In this document: positions 23,315 through 32,020 of the stretch, piece by piece
How the letters are laid out: each line of letters begins with the position of its first letter
Position numbering within the stretch: the first letter of the stretch is position 1
DNA from: Collinsella sp.
Lineage (GTDB): Bacteria > Actinomycetota > Coriobacteriia > Coriobacteriales > Coriobacteriaceae
Reading direction: 5' to 3'
Assembly (NCBI GenBank): GCA_019414645.1
Contig: DXLP01000020.1
Span: 1 to 51,186 of the forward strand
DNA length: 51,186 nt
Notes under the pieces: model-generated
Databases searched by the model: none
What the model was told of the DNA's origin: nothing
The model's input: the letters and a program-made list of their open reading frames with translations, nothing else
Program-made: the position numbers and the translations under genes

Positions 23315-26300
23315 TTAAGCGAAGTAGGCCACGCCGCTCTCAAAGATCGGCATGAACTTATCGCCGGGGACATGCTCGGGCACGTTGCGGTACAGGTTGT
23401 CGCCACGACGCTCGGCATGGCCCATCTTGCCCAGGACGCGGCCGTCGGGGCTCGTGATGCCCTCGATGGCGAGTGCGGAGCCGTTGGGGTTGACGGAAAG
23501 GTCCATGCTGGGCTTGCCGTCCTCGCCCACGTACTGCGTGGCGACCTGGCCGTTGGCGATGAGCTGGGCGAGCACCTCGTCGCTGGCGACAAAGCGGCCC
23601 TCGCCGTGGCTGATGGCGACGGTGTAGGGGTCGTCCAGGCTGCACTGCGATAGCCACGGGGACAGGTTGGACGAGATGCGGGTGCGCACCAGACGGCTCT
23701 GATGGCGACCGATGGTGTTGAACGTCAGCGTGGGCGCATCGGGCGTGGCGTCGACGATGTCGCCGTAGGGCACCAGACCGAGCTTGATCAGGGCCTGGAA
23801 GCCGTTGCAGATGCCCAGCATCAGGCCGTCGCGGGCCTTGAGCAGGTCGCGGACTGCCTCGGTGACCTCGGGAGCGCGGAAGAACGCCGTGATGAACTTG
23901 GCGGAGCCATCGGGCTCGTCGCCGCCCGAGAAGCCGCCGGGGATCATGACGATCTGGCTTGCACGGATGCGGCGGGCAAGCTCGTGGGTGCTTTCGGCGA
24001 CGGCCTCGGGCGTGAGGTTGTTGATCACGAAGGTGTCGGCCTCGGCGCCGGCGGCGCGGAAAGCGCGGGCGCTATCGTACTCGCAGTTGTTGCCGGGGAA
24101 CACGGGGATTACCACGCGCGGGCGGGCGATCTTGGCGCCGCTGTACACGTGGATATCCTTGGCACGGAAGTCGATGGTCTCGACCTTGGCAGTCTCGCCG
24201 GCGCTGCGGTAGGCAAAGACGCCCTCGATGCCGCTCTCCCAGGCCTCCTGGAGCTCGGCGAGCTCGATGACCTCGGAGCCGGTGTCGATGACATAGCCCT
24301 CGACGGTGGTGCCCAGGGGCTCGACGACAACGCCGTCGGCGATCTCGGGCAGCTCGGCATCCTCGGCGAGCTCGACGATAAAGCTGCCGTAAAGCGGGGT
24401 GAAGAGGCTCTCCACGTCTACATCCTCGGCAAGCTCGATACCGATCTGGTTACCGACGCACATCTTAAAGAGGCTCTCGGCGCCGCAGCCGTAGCCGGGC
24501 GTGGAGACGGCCAGGGCGTCGCCGGTGGCGGTGAGCGCCTCGACGGCGTCAAATGCGGCGAGCAGCTGCTGGGCATCGGGGCGGTAGTCCTCGCCATAGG
24601 TGGCGGGGGCGACACGGACGACGCGATGCGTGAGACCCTTGAACTCGGGGGAGACAGCGCGGTCCGCCTTGCCAACGGCGACAGCGAAGCTGATCAGGGT
24701 CGGCGGAACGTTGAGCTCGCCGGCTTCGTCTTCAAACGAGCCACTCATGGAATCCTTGCCGCCGATGGCGCCGGCACCCAGGTCGACCTGGGCCATAAGG
24801 GCGCCCAGGACGGCTGCCATGGGCTTGCCCCAACGCTCGGCCTCGGTGCGCAGACGCTCAAAGTACTCCTGGAAGGAGAGATAGGCGCGCTTGTGCTCAA
24901 AGCCGGCGGCCACGAGCTTGGCGATGGACTCGACCACGGACAGGTAGGCGCCCGCAAACTGGTCGGCCTCCATCAGATAGGGGTTGAAGCCCCATGCCAT
25001 AGCGCTCGCCGTGGTGGTCTCGCCGTCCACGGGGAACTTGGCGACCATGGCCGAGCTTGGGGTGAGCTGCGTCTTGCCGCCAAAGGGCATGAGCACGGTC
25101 GCGGCGCCGATGGTGGAGTCAAAGCGCTCGGAAAGACCCTTGTTGGAGGCGACGTTAAGGTCGGTGACGAGCGAGGTCATGCGCTCGGCAAGCGTGGTGC
25201 CGGCCCAGCTGGGCTGCCACACGCTGCGGGCGCAGACGTGGGCGACCTGGTGCTTGGGCGCACCGTTGGAATTGAGGAACTCGCGGGACAGATCGACGAT
25301 GGCGACGCCGTTCCAGGCCATGCGCATGCGCGGCTCGGCGGTAACCTCGGCGATGACGGTTGCCTCCAGGTTCTCCTCGGCGGCGTAGCCCATGAACTCC
25401 TCGACGTCACCGTCGGCGACGGCGCAGGCCATGCGCTCCTGGGACTCGGAAATGGCGAGCTCGGTGCCGTCCAAGCCGTCGTACTTCTTGGTCACGGTAT
25501 CAAGGTCGACATACAGGCCGTCGGCAAGCTCGCCCACGGCGACCGAGACGCCGCCGGCGCCAAAGTCGTTGCAGCGCTTGATCAGACGGCAGGCATCGCC
25601 GCGGCGGAACAGACGCTGCAGTTTGCGCTCGACCGGGGCGTTGCCCTTCTGGACTTCGGCACCCGAGGTCTCGATGGACTCGGTGTTCTGGGTCTTGGAG
25701 GAGCCGGTGGCGCCACCGATGCCGTCACGGCCGGTGCGGCCACCCAGCAGGATGATCTTGTCGGTGGGGGCGGGGCACTCGCGACGAACGTGGTTTGCCG
25801 GGGTGGCGCCCACGACGGCGCCGACCTCCATGCGCTTGGCCACGTAACCGGGGTGATAGAGCTCGTTGACCTGGCCGGTGGCAAGGCCAATCTGGTTGCC
25901 GTAGCTGGAGTAGCCGGCGGCAGCGGTGGTTACGAGCTTGCGCTGCGGCAACTTGCCCTCGAGCGTCTCGGAAACCGGGACGGTGGGGTCGCCGGCGCCG
26001 GTGACACGCATGGCCTGGTACACATAGCTGCGGCCCGAGAGCGGGTCGCGGATGGCGCCGCCCACGCAGGTGGCGGCACCGCCGAAGGGCTCGATCTCGG
26101 TCGGGTGGTTATGGGTCTCGTTCTTAAAGAGGAACAGCCAGTCCTGGTCCTCGCCGTCGACATCGACCTTCACCTTGACGGTGCAGGCGTTGATCTCCTC
26201 GGATTCGTCGACATCGGTCATGACGCCGGTCTTCTTGAGGTACTTGGCGCCGATGGTGCCCATGTCCATGAGGCAGACGGGCTTGGCGTCGCGACCGAGC

Positions 26301-27061
26301 TCGTGGCGCATCTCCATGTAGCGGTCGAAGGCCTGCTGCACCACGGCGTCGTCGATCGTCACGTCATCTAGGACGGTGCCGAAGGTGGTGTGGCGGCAGT
26401 GGTCGGACCAGTAGGTGTCGATCACGCGGATCTCGGTGATGGTGGGGTCGCGGTCCTCATCGCGGAAGTACTGCTGGCAGAAGGCGATGTCCGCCTCGTC
26501 CATAGCAAGACCGCGATCGGCGATGAAGACGGCAAGGCCGGCCTCATCGAGCTCGCGGAAGCCGTCGAGCACTTCGACGGGCTGGGGCTCGGGGGTCTCC
26601 ATGTACAGCGTCTCGGGCAAGTCGAGCGAGGCGATGCGCGCCTCGACGGGGTTCACCACGTAGTGCTTGATGGCCTTGATGGCGGCTTCGTCCAGAGCGC
26701 CCGAGATCATATAGACCTTGGCGGAGCGCACGGCGGGGCGCTCGCCCTGGCTGATGAGCTGCACGCACTCGCTGGCGGAGTCGGCGCGCTGGTCAAACTG
26801 GCCAGGCAGGAATTCGACGGCAAAGACGGCGCCATCGCTTGCGGGGAGCTCGTCGTAGGTCACATCGACCTGGGGCTCGCTAAAGACGGTCGGCACGCAG
26901 GAGCGGAAAAGCTCCTCGTCGATGCCCTCGACGTCGTAGCGGTTGATGATCCTCAGGGCCTCGATGCCCTTGATGCCGAGAATCTCGGTCAGCTCGCCCT
27001 TGAGCTGCTGAGCCTCGACGTCGAACCCGGGTTTCTTCTCCACGTAGATACGAGAGACCAT
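23315..27061 (-). CDS. purL: Phosphoribosylformylglycinamidine synthase, single-chain type
   Basis: 1248 residues from the ATG at 27061, which has AGGAAGGCAGGA upstream; 36 earlier in-frame residues lack a ribosome site. One chain holds a PurS-like N-terminal region, two AIR-synthase-type halves (for example FKNETHNHPTEIEPFGGAATC in the first) and a C-terminal glutamine amidotransferase. The amidotransferase nucleophile is C1085 in GICNGFQ, and the His-Glu pair is H1215/E1217 in MGHAER. It converts FGAR, ATP and glutamine to FGAM in purine synthesis. Gram-positives such as Bacillus split this into PurS/PurL/PurQ; Clostridia and Coriobacteriia often have the fused form. Divergent from the antiporter, with its own terminator. 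Confidence 0.95.
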   Translation of the reverse strand: MVSRIYVEKKPGFDVEAQQLKGELTEILGIKGIEALRIINRYDVEGIDEELFRSCVPTVFSEPQVDVTYDELPASDGAVFAVEFLPGQFDQRADSASECVQLISQGERPAVRSAKVYMISGALDEAAIKAIKHYVVNPVEARIASLDLPETLYMETPEPQPVEVLDGFRELDEAGLAVFIADRGLAMDEADIAFCQQYFRDEDRDPTITEIRVIDTYWSDHCRHTTFGTVLDDVTIDDAVVQQAFDRYMEMRHELGRDAKPVCLMDMGTIGAKYLKKTGVMTDVDESEEINACTVKVKVDVDGEDQDWLFLFKNETHNHPTEIEPFGGAATCVGGAIRDPLSGRSYVYQAMRVTGAGDPTVPVSETLEGKLPQRKLVTTAAAGYSSYGNQIGLATGQVNELYHPGYVAKRMEVGAVVGATPANHVRRECPAPTDKIILLGGRTGRDGIGGATGSSKTQNTESIETSGAEVQKGNAPVERKLQRLFRRGDACRLIKRCNDFGAGGVSVAVGELADGLYVDLDTVTKKYDGLDGTELAISESQERMACAVADGDVEEFMGYAAEENLEATVIAEVTAEPRMRMAWNGVAIVDLSREFLNSNGAPKHQVAHVCARSVWQPSWAGTTLAERMTSLVTDLNVASNKGLSERFDSTIGAATVLMPFGGKTQLTPSSAMVAKFPVDGETTTASAMAWGFNPYLMEADQFAGAYLSVVESIAKLVAAGFEHKRAYLSFQEYFERLRTEAERWGKPMAAVLGALMAQVDLGAGAIGGKDSMSGSFEDEAGELNVPPTLISFAVAVGKADRAVSPEFKGLTHRVVRVAPATYGEDYRPDAQQLLAAFDAVEALTATGDALAVSTPGYGCGAESLFKMCVGNQIGIELAEDVDVESLFTPLYGSFIVELAEDAELPEIADGVVVEPLGTTVEGYVIDTGSEVIELAELQEAWESGIEGVFAYRSAGETAKVETIDFRAKDIHVYSGAKIARPRVVIPVFPGNNCEYDSARAFRAAGAEADTFVINNLTPEAVAESTHELARRIRASQIVMIPGGFSGGDEPDGSAKFITAFFRAPEVTEAVRDLLKARDGLMLGICNGFQALIKLGLVPYGDIVDATPDAPTLTFNTIGRHQSRLVRTRISSNLSPWLSQCSLDDPYTVAISHGEGRFVASDEVLAQLIANGQVATQYVGEDGKPSMDLSVNPNGSALAIEGITSPDGRVLGKMGHAERRGDNLYRNVPEHVPGDKFMPIFESGVAYFA

Positions 27062-27245
27062 TGGTTCCTGCCTTCCTGATCGGTTGGGCGTACGGTACGG
27101 TATGCGGCAGCGGTCGGTTTGCGGGGTCTGCCCTGCGGTCGCCTTGAGCCACATGTTTGTAAACCTCACTATGATACGACAGCTCGCGGCGCGTTGAGGA
27201 CGGCGAGGGTGCTACAGTGAAGCGCAAACAAGAGAAAGGCATCAC
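27062..27245. promoter_or_regulatory. Divergent purL / antiporter promoter region
   Basis: 184 bases. A small palindrome GTTTGTAAAC lies at 27155-27164. TATGAT at 27170-27175 is a possible plus-strand -10 for the antiporter gene, though the nearest TTGAGC is 20 bases upstream, too far for a standard promoter. No purine riboswitch or PurR box was recognised. Confidence 0.3.
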
Positions 27246-28808
27246 ATGGCATTCGTTTCGCTCGCCATCATCGCACTCGTGGCCTTTGCGAGTCCCTTCA
27301 TCGCCTCGGCGATTCCCGGAAAACCTGTTCCCGAGACGGTCTTTTTGCTCGTGCTCGGCGCGGTGCTGGGACCCCATATGCTCGGCGTCATCCATGTAGA
27401 TGCTGAGGTCTCGCTTGTGTCCGAGCTGGGCCTGGCCTTTTTGTTCCTGCTTGCCGGCTTTGAGATCGACCCCAAGAGCATCACGGGCGTCGAGGGGCGC
27501 TACGGCTTGGCGACGTGGGCCGTCACGTTTGGTATCGCCTGGCTTGCCGTGCGCTTTACCCCGTGGTTCTCGGTCAGTCATTTCGACGGCATCGCCGTGA
27601 CGCTTGCCCTCACTTCTACGGCGCTCGGCACGCTCGTGCCCATCATGCGTGAGCGCTCGCTCACCGGCACGCGTGTGGGCGACTCGATTCTCGCGTATGG
27701 CACTTGGGGCGAGCTCGGTCCCGTGCTCGCCATGTCGGTGCTGCTGTCTGCTCGCACTGGCATCCAAACGCTCGTAATCCTTGGCTTGTTTGCGGTGGTT
27801 TGCGTGTTGCTGGCCGTGGTCCCAAGCCGCTCCAAGCGCGTCGGCAGCCGCTTCTTTGCGTTTGTCGAGGAGCGTGCCGATACCACGTCGCAGACCTTCG
27901 TGCGCCTGACGGTGCTCATCCTGGTCACGCTCGTGGCGTTCTCGGCCGTCTTTGATCTCGACATCGTGTTGGGTTCTTTTGCCGCCGGCTTTGTCCTGCG
28001 CTATATCATCCCCGAGGGCAACCATACGCTCGAGACCAAGCTCGACGGCCTGGCCTACGGCTTTTTGATTCCGGTGTTCTTTACCGTATCGGGCGCAAAG
28101 ATCGACCTGACGGCCGTGGCGTCACGCCCCGGGCTGCTCGCGGGCTTTATCGTGGCGTTGCTTATCATTCGCGCCGTGCCCATTCTCATCTCTATGAGCA
28201 TTTGTCCTGCGACGCGCGATGTGTCGGCGTATGGTCGCATTACCGTGGCCCTGTACTGCACCACGGCCCTGCCGATCATCGTTGCCGTGACGAGCGTTGC
28301 CGTCAACGCGGGCGCGCTGTCGCAAGATATTGCGTCGGTCATGGTTGCCGCCGGTGCCATCACGGTGTTCTTGATGCCATTGCTCGCGCAGCTCTTCTAC
28401 CGCGTGGTCGATGCCGCGCCGGTCGCCGCCGTGGCAGAGGTTGCCGAGCATCCATCCGATGCGCTTGACATCCTGCGCGCCCATCACGATTTGGCGAGCC
28501 TGCTCGCACGCGAGCACGAGCTGCTGACCTCACATGGCCATGGTCGCGTATTCGAGGGCCTGCCTACGCTCGATACGATTGCCGAGCGTCTTTCCGCCGA
28601 GGCGGCGAGCGGCCACATCGATGCCCGCATCGTGGACGCGGCGCGTCTTCTTGCCGATAAGACCTATGGTGATGAGGTTGACCCGTCCGAGCTGACTCCG
28701 CGTGAGCGCCGCCGCCTTGAGCGCGCCAAGCTCGCCGTACACGAATACCGCCGCCGCATGCTGGAGCTCTACGCGCGCGATGAAGCCCAGGACGACGACG
28801 GCAAGTAG
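27246..28808 (+). CDS. CPA2-family cation/proton antiporter
   Basis: 520 residues; the ATG follows GAGAAAGGC. Eleven to twelve membrane segments make up residues 1-385, with the CPA2/Kef-type features ELGLAFLFLLAGFEID (about 56-71) and LDIVLGSFAAGFVLRY (about 235-250). The last 130 residues are cytoplasmic and helical, charged (SELTPRERRRLERAKLAVHEYRRR), without the Rossmann RCK/TrkA-N domain that KefB/KefC carry. Role: Na+ or K+/H+ exchange for pH or ion homeostasis; the ion cannot be chosen. Followed by a hairpin terminator. Confidence 0.88.
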   Translation: MAFVSLAIIALVAFASPFIASAIPGKPVPETVFLLVLGAVLGPHMLGVIHVDAEVSLVSELGLAFLFLLAGFEIDPKSITGVEGRYGLATWAVTFGIAWLAVRFTPWFSVSHFDGIAVTLALTSTALGTLVPIMRERSLTGTRVGDSILAYGTWGELGPVLAMSVLLSARTGIQTLVILGLFAVVCVLLAVVPSRSKRVGSRFFAFVEERADTTSQTFVRLTVLILVTLVAFSAVFDLDIVLGSFAAGFVLRYIIPEGNHTLETKLDGLAYGFLIPVFFTVSGAKIDLTAVASRPGLLAGFIVALLIIRAVPILISMSICPATRDVSAYGRITVALYCTTALPIIVAVTSVAVNAGALSQDIASVMVAAGAITVFLMPLLAQLFYRVVDAAPVAAVAEVAEHPSDALDILRAHHDLASLLAREHELLTSHGHGRVFEGLPTLDTIAERLSAEAASGHIDARIVDAARLLADKTYGDEVDPSELTPRERRRLERAKLAVHEYRRRMLELYARDEAQDDDGK

Positions 28809-28846
28809 CAAGGAATGTCGGGATACGGGTTCCGTCCAAATAATAG

Positions 28847-28887
28847 AAGGCGCGCTGCCTGCGGTTGATGCGGACAGCGCGCCTTTT
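28847..28887 (+). terminator. Terminator between the antiporter and the convergent SDR gene
   Basis: Perfect 11-base arms AAGGCGCGCTG (28847-28857) and CAGCGCGCCTT (28875-28885), then TTTTGCG. Located 38 bases after the antiporter stop. On the other strand the stem leads into TTCTATTATT, so it may serve both convergent genes. Confidence 0.75.
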
Positions 28888-28929
28888 GCGTTGAACTCTG
28901 TTGAGGTTCGAAGCCGAAACTTTCGACCT

Positions 28930-29679
28930 TTAGGAGCGGGCTGCCCCGTCGACGGGGAGGATGGCGCCCGTGACATAGGAGGACATGTCGCTCGCAAGGA
29001 AAACGAAGGCGTTGGCAACGTCCTCGGGCTCGCCCATGCGACCGAGCGGAATAGTGGCGATGATGGGCTTGATGACCTCTTCGGGCAGGTTGGCGACCAT
29101 ATCGGTCTTGGTTACGCCTGGGGCAACGGCGTTGACGCGAATGCCCATGGGGGCGAGCTCGCGCGAGAGCGACTGGACCATGCCGTTGACGGCAAACTTA
29201 GACGTGGGGTAGCCGACGCCAGAGGGCTGGCCGTACTTGGCGACCATCGAGCTTGTGGTAGTGATGGTGCCGCCGTGGCCGGCCTCGGTCATGATCTTGG
29301 CGGCAGCCTGGTGACCGTTAAAGACGGCGACGACGTTGAGGTCCATAACTTTGGCGAACTCCTCGGCTGTATAGTCCAAAAGGGGTGAGCGCTGGGAGAT
29401 TCCGGCGTTGTTGACGACCGTATCGAGACCGCCCATATCGGCTGCAGCCTGGGTAAAGGCCTCGGTCACGGCTTCGAGTGAGGTGAGGTCGCAGGAGCGA
29501 CCCCAGACCTTGGCGTCGGGATAGACGGCTGTCAGCTTCTCAACGGCCGCATCGGCGGTCTCCTGACGCGAGCCAAAGACGGTGACGGTGGCACCCTCCT
29601 CGATAAAGCGGCAGGCGATGGCATAGCCGATACCGCGCGTGCCTCCGGTGATGATTGCTTTCTTGCCCTCGAGCAACAT
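28930..29679 (-). CDS. Short-chain dehydrogenase/reductase, FabG-like
   Basis: 249 residues from the ATG at 29679, with GGAGG five bases upstream; 40 further in-frame residues (to 29799) are unsupported. Classical SDR motifs: TGGTRGIG (11-18, cofactor), NNAG (90-93), active-site Ser in TTSS (about 143) and Y157-P-T-S-K161. The length and order fit 3-oxoacyl-ACP reductase FabG. It is not beside other fatty-acid genes, so it may reduce another substrate (for example a hydroxysteroid, as known for gut Coriobacteriia); sequence alone does not decide. It stands alone between two terminators. Confidence 0.88.
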   Translation of the reverse strand: MLLEGKKAIITGGTRGIGYAIACRFIEEGATVTVFGSRQETADAAVEKLTAVYPDAKVWGRSCDLTSLEAVTEAFTQAAADMGGLDTVVNNAGISQRSPLLDYTAEEFAKVMDLNVVAVFNGHQAAAKIMTEAGHGGTITTTSSMVAKYGQPSGVGYPTSKFAVNGMVQSLSRELAPMGIRVNAVAPGVTKTDMVANLPEEVIKPIIATIPLGRMGEPEDVANAFVFLASDMSSYVTGAILPVDGAARS

Positions 29680-29830
29680 GGTGCCTCCATTCTTCGGGGG
29701 TGGACGTACGCAGCACAGGATAGCGGCGGACAAAAGCAAACATGCCTGCTTATCGGTGAGCGGTATCCCTGGTTGACACCGAACGGTCAAATTGTTCAAA
29801 CGCGGATCGCGTCAATGCGCCCCGAGCGTG

Positions 29831-29871
29831 CAAATAAAAGGGCTCCCGTCCAAGACCAGACGGGAGCCCTT
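29831..29871 (-). terminator. Intrinsic terminator of hom
   Basis: Perfect 13-base arms AAGGGCTCCCGTC (29838-29850) and GACGGGAGCCCTT (29859-29871), 8-base loop. On the minus strand the stem runs into TTATTTG. It lies 31 bases after the homoserine dehydrogenase stop. Confidence 0.85.
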
Positions 29872-29902
29872 CGAGCAAATGCGTTGTGGGGTGTAAACCG
29901 AA

Positions 29903-31246
29903 CTAGTTGGCCATGACGCCTTCGGTCCAGGCCTCAACGTCCTCGATGCGCAGGACGTTGGCGACCTCGGCCACGCAGTCGACGCTGGCAAGCTCCGCGG
30001 CGGCAGCCTGGACGTCCTTCTCGAGTGCGCGGTGCGTCAGGAAGATGACCGAGCAGGCATCGCTGACACCCGACTTGCCGTCCTCGACTTGGTTGATGAG
30101 CGAGATCGAAATGTTGTGCTTGGCAAAGATGTCGACCGTCTCGGACAGGGCGCCCACGCGGTCGGCGACCTTCAGGCGCACATAGTACTTGGTCTGGAGC
30201 TCGTCCATGGGCTTAAAGGCGAGGTTGTGACCATAGGGCTCAATCTCGGGCAGCGGAGCCACGCCCCGGCTGATCTGCTCGGAGAGCGACAGGATATCGC
30301 CCACGACGGCGCTCGCGGTGGGGAAGGAGCCTGCGCCGGCACCGTAGAACATGGTCTCGCCCACGGCATCGCCCACTACGTAAACAGCGTTCATGGCGCC
30401 GTTGACCTTGGCAAGCATGTGGTCGGCGGGGATCAGCGTGGGATGCACGCGGACGTCGACGCCGGCGTCGGTGTTGCGGGCGATGCCGAGCAGCTTAATG
30501 GTGTAGCCGAGCTCGCGGGCCTGGGCGATGTCCTCGGCGCCGATGGTGCGGATACCCTGCTGGTACACATCATCGGTGGTAACGCGGGTGCCAAAGCCGA
30601 TGGAGGCGAGGATGGCCGTCTTGCTGGCGGCATCGAAGCCGTCGACGTCGGCGGACGGGTCGGCCTCGGCATAGCCCTTGGCCTGTGCATCGGCGAGCAC
30701 GTCGGCGTAATCGGCGCCCTCGGCGTCCATGCGCGACAGGATGTAGTTGGTGGTGCCGTTGAGGATGCCGGCGATGGTCAGGATCTTGTTGCCCACCAGA
30801 TCGTGCTCAAGCGTGCTCACGATGGGGATGCCGCCGCCGCAGCTGGCCTCGCACTTAATCTGCACGCCGCACGCGCGCGCCTTCTCGGCGAGTGTCTCGA
30901 CATGACGGCCCAACAGGGCCTTGTTGGCAGAGACGACGTGCTTACCGTTCTCGAAGGCGGTGGTGAAGATCTCGGTCGCGGGGTGCTCGCCGCCGATCAG
31001 CTCGACGACGATGTCGACAGCGGGGTCGGTGACGACGTCGTGCCAGTCACTCGTAAAGGCCTCGCGCTCAATACCGGCCGCCTCGGCCTGCTCCCAGGCA
31101 AGCGCGCAGGCGCGAGTTAGCTTAAGGTCGATGCCGTAGGCGGCCAGGTACTCATCGTGGTGGCTCTTAATCAGACGGGCCACGCCGCCGCCGACGGTTC
31201 CCAGACCGATCAGACCGACGTTCACGGTGCGCAGGGGTTCGCTCAT
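29903..31246 (-). CDS. hom: Homoserine dehydrogenase
   Basis: 447 residues from the ATG at 31246, with AAGGAG upstream; 35 preceding in-frame residues are unsupported. N-terminal NAD(P) fold with GLIGLGTVGGGVARL (about 10-24), catalytic-domain blocks (CEASCGGGIPIVSTLEHDL, then GILNGTTNYILSRM and EADPSADVDGFDAASK) and a C-terminal ACT domain (about 365-447) for threonine-type feedback control. It reduces aspartate semialdehyde to homoserine for threonine, methionine and isoleucine synthesis. Single-gene unit here: no thrB, thrC or aspartokinase adjoins it. The branched-chain amino acid transporter upstream is divergent from it. Confidence 0.95.
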   Translation of the reverse strand: MSEPLRTVNVGLIGLGTVGGGVARLIKSHHDEYLAAYGIDLKLTRACALAWEQAEAAGIEREAFTSDWHDVVTDPAVDIVVELIGGEHPATEIFTTAFENGKHVVSANKALLGRHVETLAEKARACGVQIKCEASCGGGIPIVSTLEHDLVGNKILTIAGILNGTTNYILSRMDAEGADYADVLADAQAKGYAEADPSADVDGFDAASKTAILASIGFGTRVTTDDVYQQGIRTIGAEDIAQARELGYTIKLLGIARNTDAGVDVRVHPTLIPADHMLAKVNGAMNAVYVVGDAVGETMFYGAGAGSFPTASAVVGDILSLSEQISRGVAPLPEIEPYGHNLAFKPMDELQTKYYVRLKVADRVGALSETVDIFAKHNISISLINQVEDGKSGVSDACSVIFLTHRALEKDVQAAAAELASVDCVAEVANVLRIEDVEAWTEGVMAN

Positions 31247-31448
31247 AGATAGCTCCTTCGTGCATCTTATGGATGGATTACCGCTTAAAGGTTGAGTGCA
31301 TTCTAGCGTGAACCGAGGGCGCGTGCTCGCCAGGCAACAGGAGTCGCACAAAACGGCACCCCCCGAAACGCTGCGGAAACATTGGAAACATGCTCGCTAC
31401 AAACGGAACTCCGTAACAAACTGTCAACGTTTACACCATAAGGTTCGC

Positions 31449-31749
31449 CCTGTGCGACTGGGGCATGCAGGCGCTCGTCGACTCCGTTACCACTGGTGCC
31501 GCCGTCGCCGTCTCGGCCGAGATCGCCGATGCCTTTGCCGAGCAGGCCAAGGCATCCAAGCTCGACATCGTCGATACCGAGACCTTTAAGGACGACTCCT
31601 CCACGAGCTTTATCAACCAGCCGACCAAGGCCATGCGCAAGATCAAGATCGAGGGCCTGACTGGCGAGCTCACGTGGAACGACGAGGGCCAAGTCGAAAA
31701 GCCCGCTACGGCCTATGTGATCCAGGACGGCAAGTACATCGCCGCCTAA
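31449..31749 (+). pseudogene. Internally deleted livJ relic
   Basis: About 100 residues homologous to three separate parts of the livJ product encoded just downstream, joined in frame: livJ residues about 110-131 (DWGMQALVGPTTTG region), 198-234 (IADSFKAQ to NQLTKA) and 357-395 (AMLKITVDGLTG to the C-terminus). The signal peptide, lipobox and most of the ligand-binding fold are missing. The longest open frame starts at ATG 31465 with no ribosome site. It still ends with a normal stop codon at the position homologous to the livJ end. Best read as a decayed tandem duplicate of livJ. Confidence 0.82.
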
Positions 31750-32020
31750 GCGCGCATAAAGCGCGACCGGTGAGGCTGTTTTATTCAGGGCGGGGACGCT
31801 TGTAACAGAACGGAAACATTGCTTTTACACAATAAAGTGGCTTTACTGCATAAAGTAATAGAAATACGCAGAAATATGGATAAATGAACAAATCCAAAGA
31901 AAAGTCGAAATAACCGCCACTTTTCCTAACTAAAGCGTCTACTATTTTGCGAACGCCGAACACGGCGAAGGATGGCCTGTCGGGTAACCAAAACCCGACG
32001 AGATTTGAGAGGAGAGCCGC
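31750..32020 (+). promoter_or_regulatory. livJ upstream region with dyads and a leader hairpin
   Basis: 271 AT-rich bases. TTACT-(6)-AGTAA (31843-31858) follows TAAAG-TGG-CTTTA (31833-31845), an overlapping set of dyads likely to bind a regulator. TACTAT (31940-31945) is a possible -10. A 7-base-stem hairpin GTCGGGT/ACCCGAC (31979-31999, loop AACCAAA) sits just before the strong GAGAGGAGAG ribosome site of livJ; it has no T-tract and might affect translation or mRNA stability. Confidence 0.45.

Noticed and set aside
23702..26371. 889-residue plus-strand open frame opposite purL
   Set aside because: Composition is Gly/Ala/Val/Asp/Leu-rich without motifs, and it lies wholly antisense to a well-supported PurL. 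An antisense artefact of codon bias.
27062..27245. Purine riboswitch or PurR box upstream of purL
   Set aside because: No recognisable riboswitch core or paired PurBox in the 184 bases.
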